NCBI GenBank assembly: GCA_049976205.1
Contig: JBMFIR010000020.1
Location: 1 to 25,916, forward strand
Direction: 5' to 3'
DNA: 25,916 nucleotides
Source of the DNA: WYEN01 sp049976205
GTDB taxonomy: Archaea; Thermoproteota; Thermoprotei_A; Sulfolobales; AG1
Of this stretch, positions 8,677-16,021 are shown piece after piece. Position numbers and translations under genes: made by a program. Under the pieces are notes generated by a model. The model saw only the letters and a list, made by a program, of their open reading frames with translations. It had not been told where the DNA came from and did no database searches. Each line of letters begins with the position of its first letter. Positions within the stretch are counted from its first letter, which is position 1.

Positions 8677-9654
8677 TCACCTCTCGTAGAGCCAACAAGC
8701 AACATATCTACCTCCTAAGTTAATTAGATGAGGTTCATATATCTCGCACTTACCTTTCATAATATAAGGACATCTAGGATGAAATCTACATCCTCTCGGT
8801 GGATTAATCATATTTGGTGGGAGACCTCTCAGAACATATCCCTTACTAAAAGAACGTTCTTCTATAGTGAGAATAGAGCCTAGGAGACCCTGCGTGTATG
8901 GATGAAGAGGATCATGAAAAACTTCTTCTACATCTCCTACCTCTACGACTTTCCCAGCGTACATAATAGCGATCCTATCAGCGATCCTCGCAGCAACACC
9001 TAAATCATGTGTTATAAGAATTATAGATAAATCCATCTCCTCCTGAAGATACTTAAATAGATTCAGTATCTCCGCTTGAACAGTTACATCGAGCGCTGAT
9101 GTAGGCTCGTCGGCTATCAAAAGATCTGGTTCATTAGCTATTGCCATAGCAATCATTACACGTTGCTTCATACCACCACTTAATTGATGCGGATAACTTC
9201 TGGCAATATACTCTGGATTTGGTATTCTAAGTCTCTTTAATATATTTATAACTTTATTTCTTGCCTCATCCCTACTAATATCTCTATGAGTCAGCATTGC
9301 CTCTATTATTTGATCTTCTATCTTCATAACAGGATTAAGAAACGTCATGGGATCCTGAAAAACAACACCTATTTTATATCCACGTAGACTCCTAATAATA
9401 TTCTCGGGTACTTTAACCAGATCAATACTTTCGTTTCCTGTATTAAAAATTATGGAGCCCTTAACTATACGAGCATTTCGTGGAAGAAGTCTCACTATGC
9501 TATATGCCAAAGTGCTCTTTCCACTACCAGACTCTCCCACAACAGCTAGAACCTCTCCTTTTTTAACAAACAGATCTATGTTATCTATGGCTCTCACGAT
9601 CCCTTCAGGGATCCTGTATTCAACAACAAGATCTTTTATCTCGAGTATATTCAT
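8677..9654 (-). CDS. ABC transporter ATPase, DppD/OppD type
   Basis: A 325-residue ATPase: Walker A GESGSGKS at 40-47, Q100 in FQDP, signature LSGGM at 158-162, ADEP of Walker B at 181-184, and His 216 in ITHDLG. As in the partner ATPase, the C terminus has a four-cysteine extension (C289, C295, C303, C320) and ends in nearly the same RYVACWLYE peptide. The ATG at 9654 has AGGTTGAAAG upstream. It follows aroM by 31 nt and is likely on the same transcript, which links this importer to the AroM/DUF1177/DUF917 set. Confidence 0.92.
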   Translation of the reverse strand: MNILEIKDLVVEYRIPEGIVRAIDNIDLFVKKGEVLAVVGESGSGKSTLAYSIVRLLPRNARIVKGSIIFNTGNESIDLVKVPENIIRSLRGYKIGVVFQDPMTFLNPVMKIEDQIIEAMLTHRDISRDEARNKVINILKRLRIPNPEYIARSYPHQLSGGMKQRVMIAMAIANEPDLLIADEPTSALDVTVQAEILNLFKYLQEEMDLSIILITHDLGVAARIADRIAIMYAGKVVEVGDVEEVFHDPLHPYTQGLLGSILTIEERSFSKGYVLRGLPPNMINPPRGCRFHPRCPYIMKGKCEIYEPHLINLGGRYVACWLYER

Positions 9655-9685
9655 TCTTTCAACCTTTATTTAGAGTTAAAGTTAA

Positions 9686-10363
9686 TTAAACTAATTCAGA
9701 TAATACTCTAGCTAATGCTCTCCTCGTGGTTATGATCCTTATGTTCCCAATAGATCTCGCTAAAACATCTCTCTGAGCCTCTGAGTAGCCTATGCAATCC
9801 ATGATAATTAATCCTGTACCTTCTCTCTTGATTCTCTCACCTACTCTCTCAAAATCAGATAGAGAAGATGTATAAGGTGAAATAGGAATAACCACGAGAT
9901 CTTTGAAATAAGCGCTCCATTTCTTGTATCCATAATCAACTTGCTCCTCAGCAGGTATTAAGACAGCGACTCTACCTTTGAAACTAATACTTGAGGCAAA
10001 ACCTTTCAAGACCTTATCTGGATAAACAATAGGTTTCTTACTCTCATAATCTGGGAATTCTCCCGAGCATAATAATGCTATTATATCCACCTTATCCTCT
10101 AGTTCTCTTATTCTTTTCTCGACTAGGGGCAATAATTTCTTCTTAGAGATCTTTACCTGCGAACCATCTCTTAATCTAGTGACATATACCGTATCGCCTG
10201 GATCAGGTCTGAGATGAGTCTCGATATATTGTTTATCCATATCGTCTAAGGCTCCTCTCTCTATAATTTCTATATCTTCTCTATTAATCACCTTAGTTAA
10301 TTCAGGTATCACATCGGTTCTAGGTGATTGACCAATGGTGATTGCTCCAATGATCTTTTTCAT
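9686..10363 (-). CDS. AroM family protein
   Basis: A 225-residue cytoplasmic protein. The N terminus KKIIGAITIGQSPR is a strong match to AroM, and the middle LLCSGEFPDY segment is also typical. E. coli AroM is named for its link to aroL and has no proven reaction. The fold belongs with the Asp/Glu racemase superfamily, and two cysteines, C99 (LLCSGE) and C190 (MDCIGYS), occupy the two lobe positions, so racemase- or lyase-like chemistry is possible. The ATG start at 10363 is close to a TATA-like TTTATTAA at about 10390-10397, suggesting a very short leader. It heads the importer operon and is divergent from the NicX/M29-like gene. Confidence 0.85.
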   Translation of the reverse strand: MKKIIGAITIGQSPRTDVIPELTKVINREDIEIIERGALDDMDKQYIETHLRPDPGDTVYVTRLRDGSQVKISKKKLLPLVEKRIRELEDKVDIIALLCSGEFPDYESKKPIVYPDKVLKGFASSISFKGRVAVLIPAEEQVDYGYKKWSAYFKDLVVIPISPYTSSLSDFERVGERIKREGTGLIIMDCIGYSEAQRDVLARSIGNIRIITTRRALARVLSELV

Positions 10364-10449
10364 ATATCATGTCCTGACTATATTATAGGGTTAATAAAGC
10401 AAAAAAAATATTTGTTTTAAAATAGATATTGTGTCTGAGGCTATAAACT
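10364..10449. promoter_or_regulatory. divergent promoter region between aroM-type and NicX-like genes
   Basis: These 86 nt separate two divergent genes. For the + gene, a TTTTAAAATA box at about 10414-10423 is spaced to give a start site close to ATG 10450. For the - gene, a TTTATTAA box at about 10390-10397 would start transcription close to ATG 10363. Both transcripts would be nearly leaderless. I saw no clear inverted repeat for a shared regulator. Confidence 0.5.
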
Positions 10450-11475
10450 ATGCAGGATCTTTTTATGGAATTATATAAAGCGGCCTATAAAACAGTTAAA
10501 GATCTTGCTTTAGTCAAACCCGGCGAGAGAGTGCTAGTTTTAGGAGATACTGCATCAGATATAAATGTTCTAAGAGCTGTTGCCTCCGCTGCCTATGTAC
10601 TAGATGCCGAGCCTGTAATAGCTATATATGAGACCCGTGAAGAAGTTGATTTAGAACCGCCTCAACCAGCGGCCTCTGCTATGAGAAGTAGTGATGTTAT
10701 TATTAGTCTACCTCTCATGTATATTCTTCATACAAAAGCTTATTACGAGGCTATGAGCGCTGGTGCTAGAATTCTTGAGTTAACAGGTATGGATTCCGAT
10801 ATGATGATTAGACTTATTGGTAGAGTAGATTACGCCTCTATGTGTGAATTAGGTGAGAAATTATCAGAGTTAACTAAGAAAACACGTGTAGTAAAAATCT
10901 TCTCTGAGAAAGGGACTAATCTAGTTTTCGAAAACGATCCCTCAAGACCCGTCTTCCACAACGATGGTGTATTAAGAGAAAAAGGAATCTACAAACCACT
11001 CGGTGGACAAATATCATGGGCTCCTAAAGAAGATAGTATCGAGGGTGTGATCGTAGTAGATAGCTTTGTATGGCCACCAGCAGAAATAGGAGTTCTGAGA
11101 AACCCTATTAAACTAGAGATAAGAGAAGGAAGAATCGTAAAAATAGAAGGAGGAGCAGAAGCAAAAATATTCTCGAAATGGCTTGAGTCCTTCGGAGATG
11201 AAAAAATGTACTATATAGCCCACGCTTCGTGGGGTTTTCACCCAAAGGCAAGATTAAGAGGAATACCACTGGAGGATGAAAGAGTATATGCAGGATTTGA
11301 ATTTGGCTTTGGATCACAGAGCCTTAAATTTAAGGGGAGAATAGGTTTAGCAAAATCGCATACAGACGTAGGTATACTCGATCCGGATGTCTACTACGAT
11401 GATATACTCATTGCAAGCAAAGGAAGATTCGTGCATAATGAACTAATAGAATTAGATAAAAAACTCAAGAGATAA
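10450..11475 (+). CDS. NicX / peptidase M29-like metalloenzyme
   Basis: A 341-residue soluble protein in the group that includes thermophilic M29 aminopeptidases and the Fe(II) ring-cleaving dioxygenase NicX (2,5-dihydroxypyridine 5,6-dioxygenase). The N-terminal half is an alpha/beta domain starting with VKPGERVLVLGDT. The C-terminal half holds candidate metal ligands: GQISWAPKEDSIEG (185-199), H258 and H264 in AHASWGFHPKA, E284 in FEFGFG, and H304/D306 in KSHTDVG. The SWAPKEDSIEG and WPPAEIG wording looks more like NicX relatives than classical AmpS peptidases, but sequence alone does not decide between hydrolase and dioxygenase. Transcription is divergent from aroM. Its presence with an importer and DUF1177/DUF917 suggests degradation of the imported compound. 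Confidence 0.75.
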   Translation: MQDLFMELYKAAYKTVKDLALVKPGERVLVLGDTASDINVLRAVASAAYVLDAEPVIAIYETREEVDLEPPQPAASAMRSSDVIISLPLMYILHTKAYYEAMSAGARILELTGMDSDMMIRLIGRVDYASMCELGEKLSELTKKTRVVKIFSEKGTNLVFENDPSRPVFHNDGVLREKGIYKPLGGQISWAPKEDSIEGVIVVDSFVWPPAEIGVLRNPIKLEIREGRIVKIEGGAEAKIFSKWLESFGDEKMYYIAHASWGFHPKARLRGIPLEDERVYAGFEFGFGSQSLKFKGRIGLAKSHTDVGILDPDVYYDDILIASKGRFVHNELIELDKKLKR

Positions 11476-11520
11476 TTTAGTGAAAACTTTTTGATTTTAT
11501 TTTCATTTTTACATTACTCG
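11476..11520 (+). terminator. T-rich archaeal-type terminator
   Basis: Straight after the stop codon come several T runs (ACTTTTTGATTTTATTTTC and then ATTTTTAC) with no stable hairpin, the usual form of archaeal intrinsic termination. Confidence 0.45.
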
Positions 11521-11624
11521 ATACACATTTAAGTTCTCTTAAAAATACTTAGTTTAGGTCTGGATATTGATATAAGCCTCGCTGAATACTCACTATAATA
11601 ATCAAGTAATAAATGATTATTCTC

Positions 11625-11692
11625 CACCTTTAATAACTTTAAAATTATAATTTTTCTGAAGTCATCAATTTCTTATGGGTGAATAAACAAAT
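11625..11692 (+). promoter_or_regulatory. promoter and leader of the mutL-type operon
   Basis: A CTTTAAAATTATAA box at about 11637-11650 fits a TATA element; a start site about 25 nt downstream (near 11668) leaves a short leader containing GGGTGA at 11677-11682, about 10 nt before the TTG start. The rest of the 217 nt gap (11476-11692) shows no gene. Confidence 0.4.
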
Positions 11693-13534
11693 TTGACTCA
11701 TGTTCCCTCTCTCTCCCCTCAATACATATTAGCTACTGATGTTGGCAGTACTACTACAAAAGCTCGTTTTTTCGGGAAAGTGGGTGGCGAATGGAGATTT
11801 CTTGCCAGTGGAGAAGCTCCTACGACCGTTGAGAAACCTGTTGAAGATGTTACGAAGGGTATTCGCAACGCCGTGAAAGAAGTTGAGGAGTTAACGGGTC
11901 ACAAGATAATTGATGAAAGCTCTGAAGAACTGAGATTCATTATGCCCTATAAAGGTGGGAAAACAGGTATAGATATATATGTATCTACTAGCAGTGCCGG
12001 CGGAGGTCTTCAGATGTTGGTTGCAGGTGTTGTTAAAACTATTACTGCTGAGAGTGCTCAGAGAGCAGCCTTAGGCGCTGGAGCAATAGTTATGGATGTT
12101 ATTGCTGTTGATGATGGAAGAACTCACTATGACAAAATAAATATGATAAGATTTCTGAGACCAGATATTGTATTGTTAGCGGGAGGAACTGATGGAGGGG
12201 ATGTCTCACATGTAGTAGATATAGCAGAGATAATAGCTATAGCGAGACCCAGGCCTAGATTTGGTATATCTTATAAACTACCGATTGTGTATGCGGGTAA
12301 TAAAGATGCTCGTGATAGAATTAGAAAAATTTTTGATTCTGAATTCTATGATTTAAGGATTGTGGATAATATAAGACCACAAATAGAAGTAGAGAGAGTA
12401 GAACCCGCTAGAAACGCAATATTAGAACTCTTTATGGAACACGTAATGGCTCATGCGCCTGGGTACGAGAAACTAATGAAATTAGTATCAACTGATATAA
12501 TGCCTACTCCCGCCGCTGAGGGACTTATGATAAGAACATTTGGTGAGACAAAGAAATCAAATGTGTTAGGTGTGGGTTTAGGAGGTGCTACAACTAATGT
12601 ATACTCATACTTTGACGGTAGATTCCTGAGAACAGTTAGTGCTAATCTTGGGATGAGCTATAGTATAGGAAATGTGTTTAAAGAAGCCGGGCTTGAGAAC
12701 ATAGCGAGATGGGTTCCACTAGACTTAAGCGAAGATGAAATAACTAATATAATATATAATAAGATGATTAGACCAACCACGATTCCTATGACAATAACTG
12801 ATTTAATGATTGAACACGCGGTTGCTCGAGAAGCTATTAGAATGGGTTTTAATCATCATAAGTATCTTGCTCGAGAACTTAAGGGGGTTAAGAAAGAGAG
12901 AACAATCTCAGACATATTCGAGGAGATACGTGCAGAAGAAACATATATTGATATGAGAAGGATCGATTATATTATCGGGACAGGTGGTTTATTGTCTAGA
13001 GCTCCCAGAAGATCTCAGTCTATGATGATCCTAATAGACGCTTTTCAACCTATCGGCTTCACATATATAATGCAGGATAGTGTTTTTATGATACCTCATC
13101 TAGGGGTTTTATCTAAGATCTATAGAGATATTGCTATGGAGATCTTTGAGAAAGAGTGTTTAGTACCCCTAGGTACAGTGATTGCTGGAGAGGGTATTGA
13201 CGAGTTAGGGAGCAAGATCGCCGATATAAATATAAGATATGATGGTGGTGAAGAAGAGAATATTTCATTGAATTTTGGAGAAATTATTAGAATTCCTATT
13301 CCACGTGATGTAGAGGTTACGGTGACCGTAAATCCCAAGAAGACAATGAATTTTGGTGGAGGTTTTGGTAAAAAGATTTCTAGAAAAGTAAGGGGAGGTA
13401 TTGTGGGTTTAGTGATCGATGGTAGAGGAAGACCTATCCATACTCCTAAGGATCGCGAGCAGAGAAGAAGATTATTGATTCAATGGTTCAAGTCAATGGA
13501 TCTCTATCCAAGAGAATTTTTAGATAGTTTATGA
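11693..13534 (+). CDS. MutL/GlmL-type ASKHA ATPase (not mismatch-repair MutL)
   Basis: A 613-residue cytoplasmic protein of the MutL family (Pfam MutL, named after the clostridial glutamate mutase locus). Actin/Hsp70-type nucleotide motifs are visible: phosphate-1 TDVGSTTTKA at 15-24, LLAGGTDGGDVSH at 161-173, a phosphate-2-like GLGGATTNVYS at 295-305, and the adenosine motif GTGGLLSRAPR at 429-439. About 130 C-terminal residues form an extra beta-rich region. Family members are thought to act as chaperone-like ATPases for B12-dependent mutases, but no mutase lies nearby. The phosphate-2 acidic residues seen in many relatives are replaced (G294/G295 and N302), so ATP turnover may differ. TTG is the only usable start, since an in-frame TAA lies two codons before it. 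It is followed after 11 nt by its partner gene. Confidence 0.8.
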   Translation: MTHVPSLSPQYILATDVGSTTTKARFFGKVGGEWRFLASGEAPTTVEKPVEDVTKGIRNAVKEVEELTGHKIIDESSEELRFIMPYKGGKTGIDIYVSTSSAGGGLQMLVAGVVKTITAESAQRAALGAGAIVMDVIAVDDGRTHYDKINMIRFLRPDIVLLAGGTDGGDVSHVVDIAEIIAIARPRPRFGISYKLPIVYAGNKDARDRIRKIFDSEFYDLRIVDNIRPQIEVERVEPARNAILELFMEHVMAHAPGYEKLMKLVSTDIMPTPAAEGLMIRTFGETKKSNVLGVGLGGATTNVYSYFDGRFLRTVSANLGMSYSIGNVFKEAGLENIARWVPLDLSEDEITNIIYNKMIRPTTIPMTITDLMIEHAVAREAIRMGFNHHKYLARELKGVKKERTISDIFEEIRAEETYIDMRRIDYIIGTGGLLSRAPRRSQSMMILIDAFQPIGFTYIMQDSVFMIPHLGVLSKIYRDIAMEIFEKECLVPLGTVIAGEGIDELGSKIADINIRYDGGEEENISLNFGEIIRIPIPRDVEVTVTVNPKKTMNFGGGFGKKISRKVRGGIVGLVIDGRGRPIHTPKDREQRRRLLIQWFKSMDLYPREFLDSL

Positions 13535-13545
13535 GAGTGAGTTAA

Positions 13546-14679
13546 ATGAGTGAAGAAAGTTTCGCATATACACCGGGTTTAGCAGCATATAAATCAACTA
13601 TTGTGAGAAAAATAAGATCTCTACCTATCAAGGGGGAAATATTAGTTAAGAGAGGAGATTTAGTAGATTTTGATACAATTGTTGGTAGAAGCTTCCTTGA
13701 GGGTGCTCCATACATTGTTAAAGTTTCTGAACTGCTTGGTCTAGATCCTGAGGAGACTTCAAGATATCTACATGTTAAAATAGGTGATAAAGTTAAGAAA
13801 GGAGATATTATTGCTAAATACACTGCCTTCATGGGATTGTTAAAAAGAATCGTTGAGGCACCAACAGACGGGATTATCGAAAGTATAAATGAGTTAACAG
13901 GACATGTAACTATTCGAGAACCACCTCGCGTGTTTGAATTAAAAGCTTTTATTAGAGGGAGAGTAGCTGATGTTGTAGAAGGCGAGTCGGTGACTATAGA
14001 GACTTTCGGAGGCTATATACAAGGCATATTAGGTTTTGGTGGAGAGAGACATGGGGTGCTTGAATTAATTGTTTCTAGACCTGATGAAGTAGTTGATGAG
14101 AATAAAATAAATGAGTCCCATGCTGGGAAAATTATTGTTGGCGGAGCTATGATAACGTACGAGGCACTAATAAAAGCTCTTAAAATCGGTGTTAGGGGAG
14201 TAGTTGTTGGAGGAGCCAAGATCACAGATATAGAGAAGATCTTGGGATATAGAATTGGTGTAGCTATAACTGGTAGAGAGAATATAAATGCAACAATTAT
14301 TCTCACAGAAGGATTCGGTAAATTAGCTATGTCTCAGAGAGTTTTTGAAATCTTGAAGGAGAATGAGGGTAGAGAGGCAGCAATAAATGGGGCTACTCAA
14401 GTCAGGGCTGGCGTAATTAGACCTGAGATTATTATTCCACATAAAGAACCCGAGGCTGTAGAGACTAAAGAAGTCTTGGGAGAAGGGAGAATGAGAATAG
14501 GTAGTATTGTTAGAATAATTCGCTACCCATATTTCGGAGCTATTGGAAGAGTTATTGAGCTCCCTATTGAATTAAATAATATAGAGACAGAGTCTCCTGT
14601 TAGAATAGTTAAAGTACTTCTTGAGAATGGCCGAATAATAACTGTTCCCAGAGCTAATGTGGAGATAATTAGTGAGTAA
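13546..14679 (+). CDS. conserved MutL-associated protein with barrel-sandwich-hybrid and KOW-like regions
   Basis: A 377-residue soluble protein with no signal, membrane segment or cysteine. Residues about 25-130 look like a lipoyl/biotinyl-type barrel-sandwich hybrid: GDKVKKGDII is the turn seen before the prosthetic group in carriers, and EAPTDGIIESIN resembles the matching strand, but no modifiable MKM-type lysine is present. The middle carries IQGILGFGGERHG and a GKIIVGGAMIT segment, an alpha/beta part with two more Gly-Gly turns. The last 60 residues (MRIGSIVRIIRYPYFGAIGRV) resemble a KOW/SH3-like RNA- or protein-binding module. I recall similar proteins beside MutL genes in Chloroflexota. 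The stop overlaps the convergent membrane operon by 11 bp. Function unknown; a scaffold or adaptor between MutL and the membrane proteins is one guess. Confidence 0.65.
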   Translation: MSEESFAYTPGLAAYKSTIVRKIRSLPIKGEILVKRGDLVDFDTIVGRSFLEGAPYIVKVSELLGLDPEETSRYLHVKIGDKVKKGDIIAKYTAFMGLLKRIVEAPTDGIIESINELTGHVTIREPPRVFELKAFIRGRVADVVEGESVTIETFGGYIQGILGFGGERHGVLELIVSRPDEVVDENKINESHAGKIIVGGAMITYEALIKALKIGVRGVVVGGAKITDIEKILGYRIGVAITGRENINATIILTEGFGKLAMSQRVFEILKENEGREAAINGATQVRAGVIRPEIIIPHKEPEAVETKEVLGEGRMRIGSIVRIIRYPYFGAIGRVIELPIELNNIETESPVRIVKVLLENGRIITVPRANVEIISE

Positions 14680-15016
14680 TTTCTTTAAATAAACTTATTA
14701 ATGTGTCAAGATCTTTCTTATCTATATCACATATCCTGTATATATTGTTTCCTTTAAGATTAATGATCAAAATATATTCTTTAGTAAGCAATGTTACTGA
14801 AAGGGTTATGATTAAGAATATTAAATTAAGTACTTCTGGAGATATTAACGTTAGTATTGCGATGATTATTGTGAGTATTACAAGAATCTTATTATATCTT
14901 TTCTCAACACTTAATTCTTTTATCTCATCTAAAGAGATCTCTAAAAAACTCTCACTATGTTTAAAAATTATCTTTTTACTCTCTATATAAGCTCTTCTAT
15001 ATCTTGCACATCTCAT
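14669..15016 (-). CDS. small two-helix membrane protein with PH-like halves
   Basis: A 115-residue protein, last in the six-gene membrane operon. A basic N-terminal strand-like part (KIIFKHSESFLEISLDEIKEL) is followed by two adjacent transmembrane helices at about residues 42-80, then another strand-like part (KEYILIINLKGNNIYRI) and a C-terminal helix. This is the pattern of a bacterial PH-like domain split by a membrane hairpin, as in DUF304- or DUF6232-type proteins, which is an inference from layout only. ATG overlaps the upstream stop (ATGA). Its own stop lies within the end of the convergent 377-residue gene. Confidence 0.6.
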   Translation of the reverse strand: MRCARYRRAYIESKKIIFKHSESFLEISLDEIKELSVEKRYNKILVILTIIIAILTLISPEVLNLIFLIITLSVTLLTKEYILIINLKGNNIYRICDIDKKDLDTLISLFKEITH

Positions 15017-15297
15017 TTCTTTCTTCTCCTATCTCTATCTTCAGCCAGTTCCTCGATTCTTTTAACAAGTTTTTTCACGGCTTCTGGATCTCTTATTATC
15101 TCTATTAGTAAATCACCATATGAGCCCAAGAGGATTAATAGAGGCTGTAGATAAAGTAATGCTAATTGAGACCATACACGGCCTAAGGGGCCGACTGTTT
15201 CGAGAAAAAATATTGATATTGTTTCAAGACGTGAATCAACTATTTTTCTAGCTAATTGCTCAATTAACATGTCTCTACTAATTTCTTTTTCGCTCAT
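15013..15297 (-). CDS. small conserved protein of the DUF6754 operon
   Basis: A 94-residue protein with an acidic N terminus, a hydrophobic middle (about residues 26-58, ISIFFLETVGPLGRVWSQLA followed by LLYLQPLLILLG) and a highly charged, Arg/Lys-rich C-terminal helix ending in RRRKK. The hydrophobic part may lie in or on the membrane; the LETVGPLG wording and the charged tail are shared with small proteins I recall in the same setting in Chloroflexota. The ATG overlaps the stop of the preceding gene by 4 bp (ATGA) with AGAAGAGGA as Shine-Dalgarno. No function is known; a small subunit of the membrane complex is likely. Confidence 0.6.
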   Translation of the reverse strand: MSEKEISRDMLIEQLARKIVDSRLETISIFFLETVGPLGRVWSQLALLYLQPLLILLGSYGDLLIEIIRDPEAVKKLVKRIEELAEDRDRRRKK

Positions 15298-16016
15298 TTT
15301 CCTCTTCTCCTAATAAGAATAGGGATTAGTATTGCTATTGCCGCCAATATTGTTGCTATTATTGTTGCTATATAATACGGTTGTAAATAAATTAAGTATA
15401 TAGATATGACGAATCCTACTCTAGTCATTATAGTATTCGCGAATAATGCTCCGAAACCAACCATCATACCATATATACCGATGAGATAGAGAGCTCTATA
15501 GAACCCGTAAATAGGCGAGGTTCTACCACTAATTTTCTTCGGGAATATTGTGAACAAGAAGTATGTTAATCCGCCTAACGTGATTAAGAATATGAGCCAG
15601 TTATTAATAATCTTTAATATATCACTACCCCATAAAGGCAGTATTGTTGCGTTTATTTGTGCTATTATATTAGCCATAGGTATTGTTCTTAGAGCCAGGG
15701 CAGCTCCCACAGCAACATTTACCGCTATACCATATCTAGCAACCCAATAATACTTCTTCGAGTACTTCATGAACATCGTAGCACCTAATATTAAAGGTAT
15801 AATATAATGCCATGATGTTGCTGGAGAAGTTATAAGAGATTTTATAGCGACTCTATTAATACTGTCTATCGCCAAAGCAATCGAGTATCCCGCCGCCGTA
15901 CCAACAAATAAGTGCTCAGTGAATTTATATAATACATTGTCTCTATAAGCGAAGCTATAGATCCATATGACTAATGCGGCAGCCAATGATGCACCAAATA
16001 TATCCCACGCATCCAT
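15294..16016 (-). CDS. polytopic membrane protein of the DUF6754 operon
   Basis: About 240 residues with roughly seven hydrophobic helices covering almost the whole chain and short loops. A conserved-looking stretch near the N terminus is FTEHLFVGTAAGYSIALAI, and a long hydrophobic C-terminal helix ends in RRRGK. I chose ATG 16016 because GAGGTGA lies 5 nt upstream and overlaps the stop of the gene before; GTG 16025 would add three residues. No transporter family is obvious. Tight coupling to its neighbours says it is an integral subunit of the same complex. Confidence 0.65.
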   Translation of the reverse strand: MDAWDIFGASLAAALVIWIYSFAYRDNVLYKFTEHLFVGTAAGYSIALAIDSINRVAIKSLITSPATSWHYIIPLILGATMFMKYSKKYYWVARYGIAVNVAVGAALALRTIPMANIIAQINATILPLWGSDILKIINNWLIFLITLGGLTYFLFTIFPKKISGRTSPIYGFYRALYLIGIYGMMVGFGALFANTIMTRVGFVISIYLIYLQPYYIATIIATILAAIAILIPILIRRRGK

Positions 16017-16021
16017 GTTTT

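Noticed and set aside
11693..13534. Reading the MutL name as the DNA mismatch-repair protein
   Set aside because: The motifs are those of the ASKHA glutamate-mutase-associated MutL family, with no GHKL ATPase motifs.
13546..13832. Biotin or lipoyl carrier protein
   Set aside because: The turn GDKVKKGDII is carrier-like, but no lysine sits in an MKM or DKA-type site, so a modified carrier is not supported.
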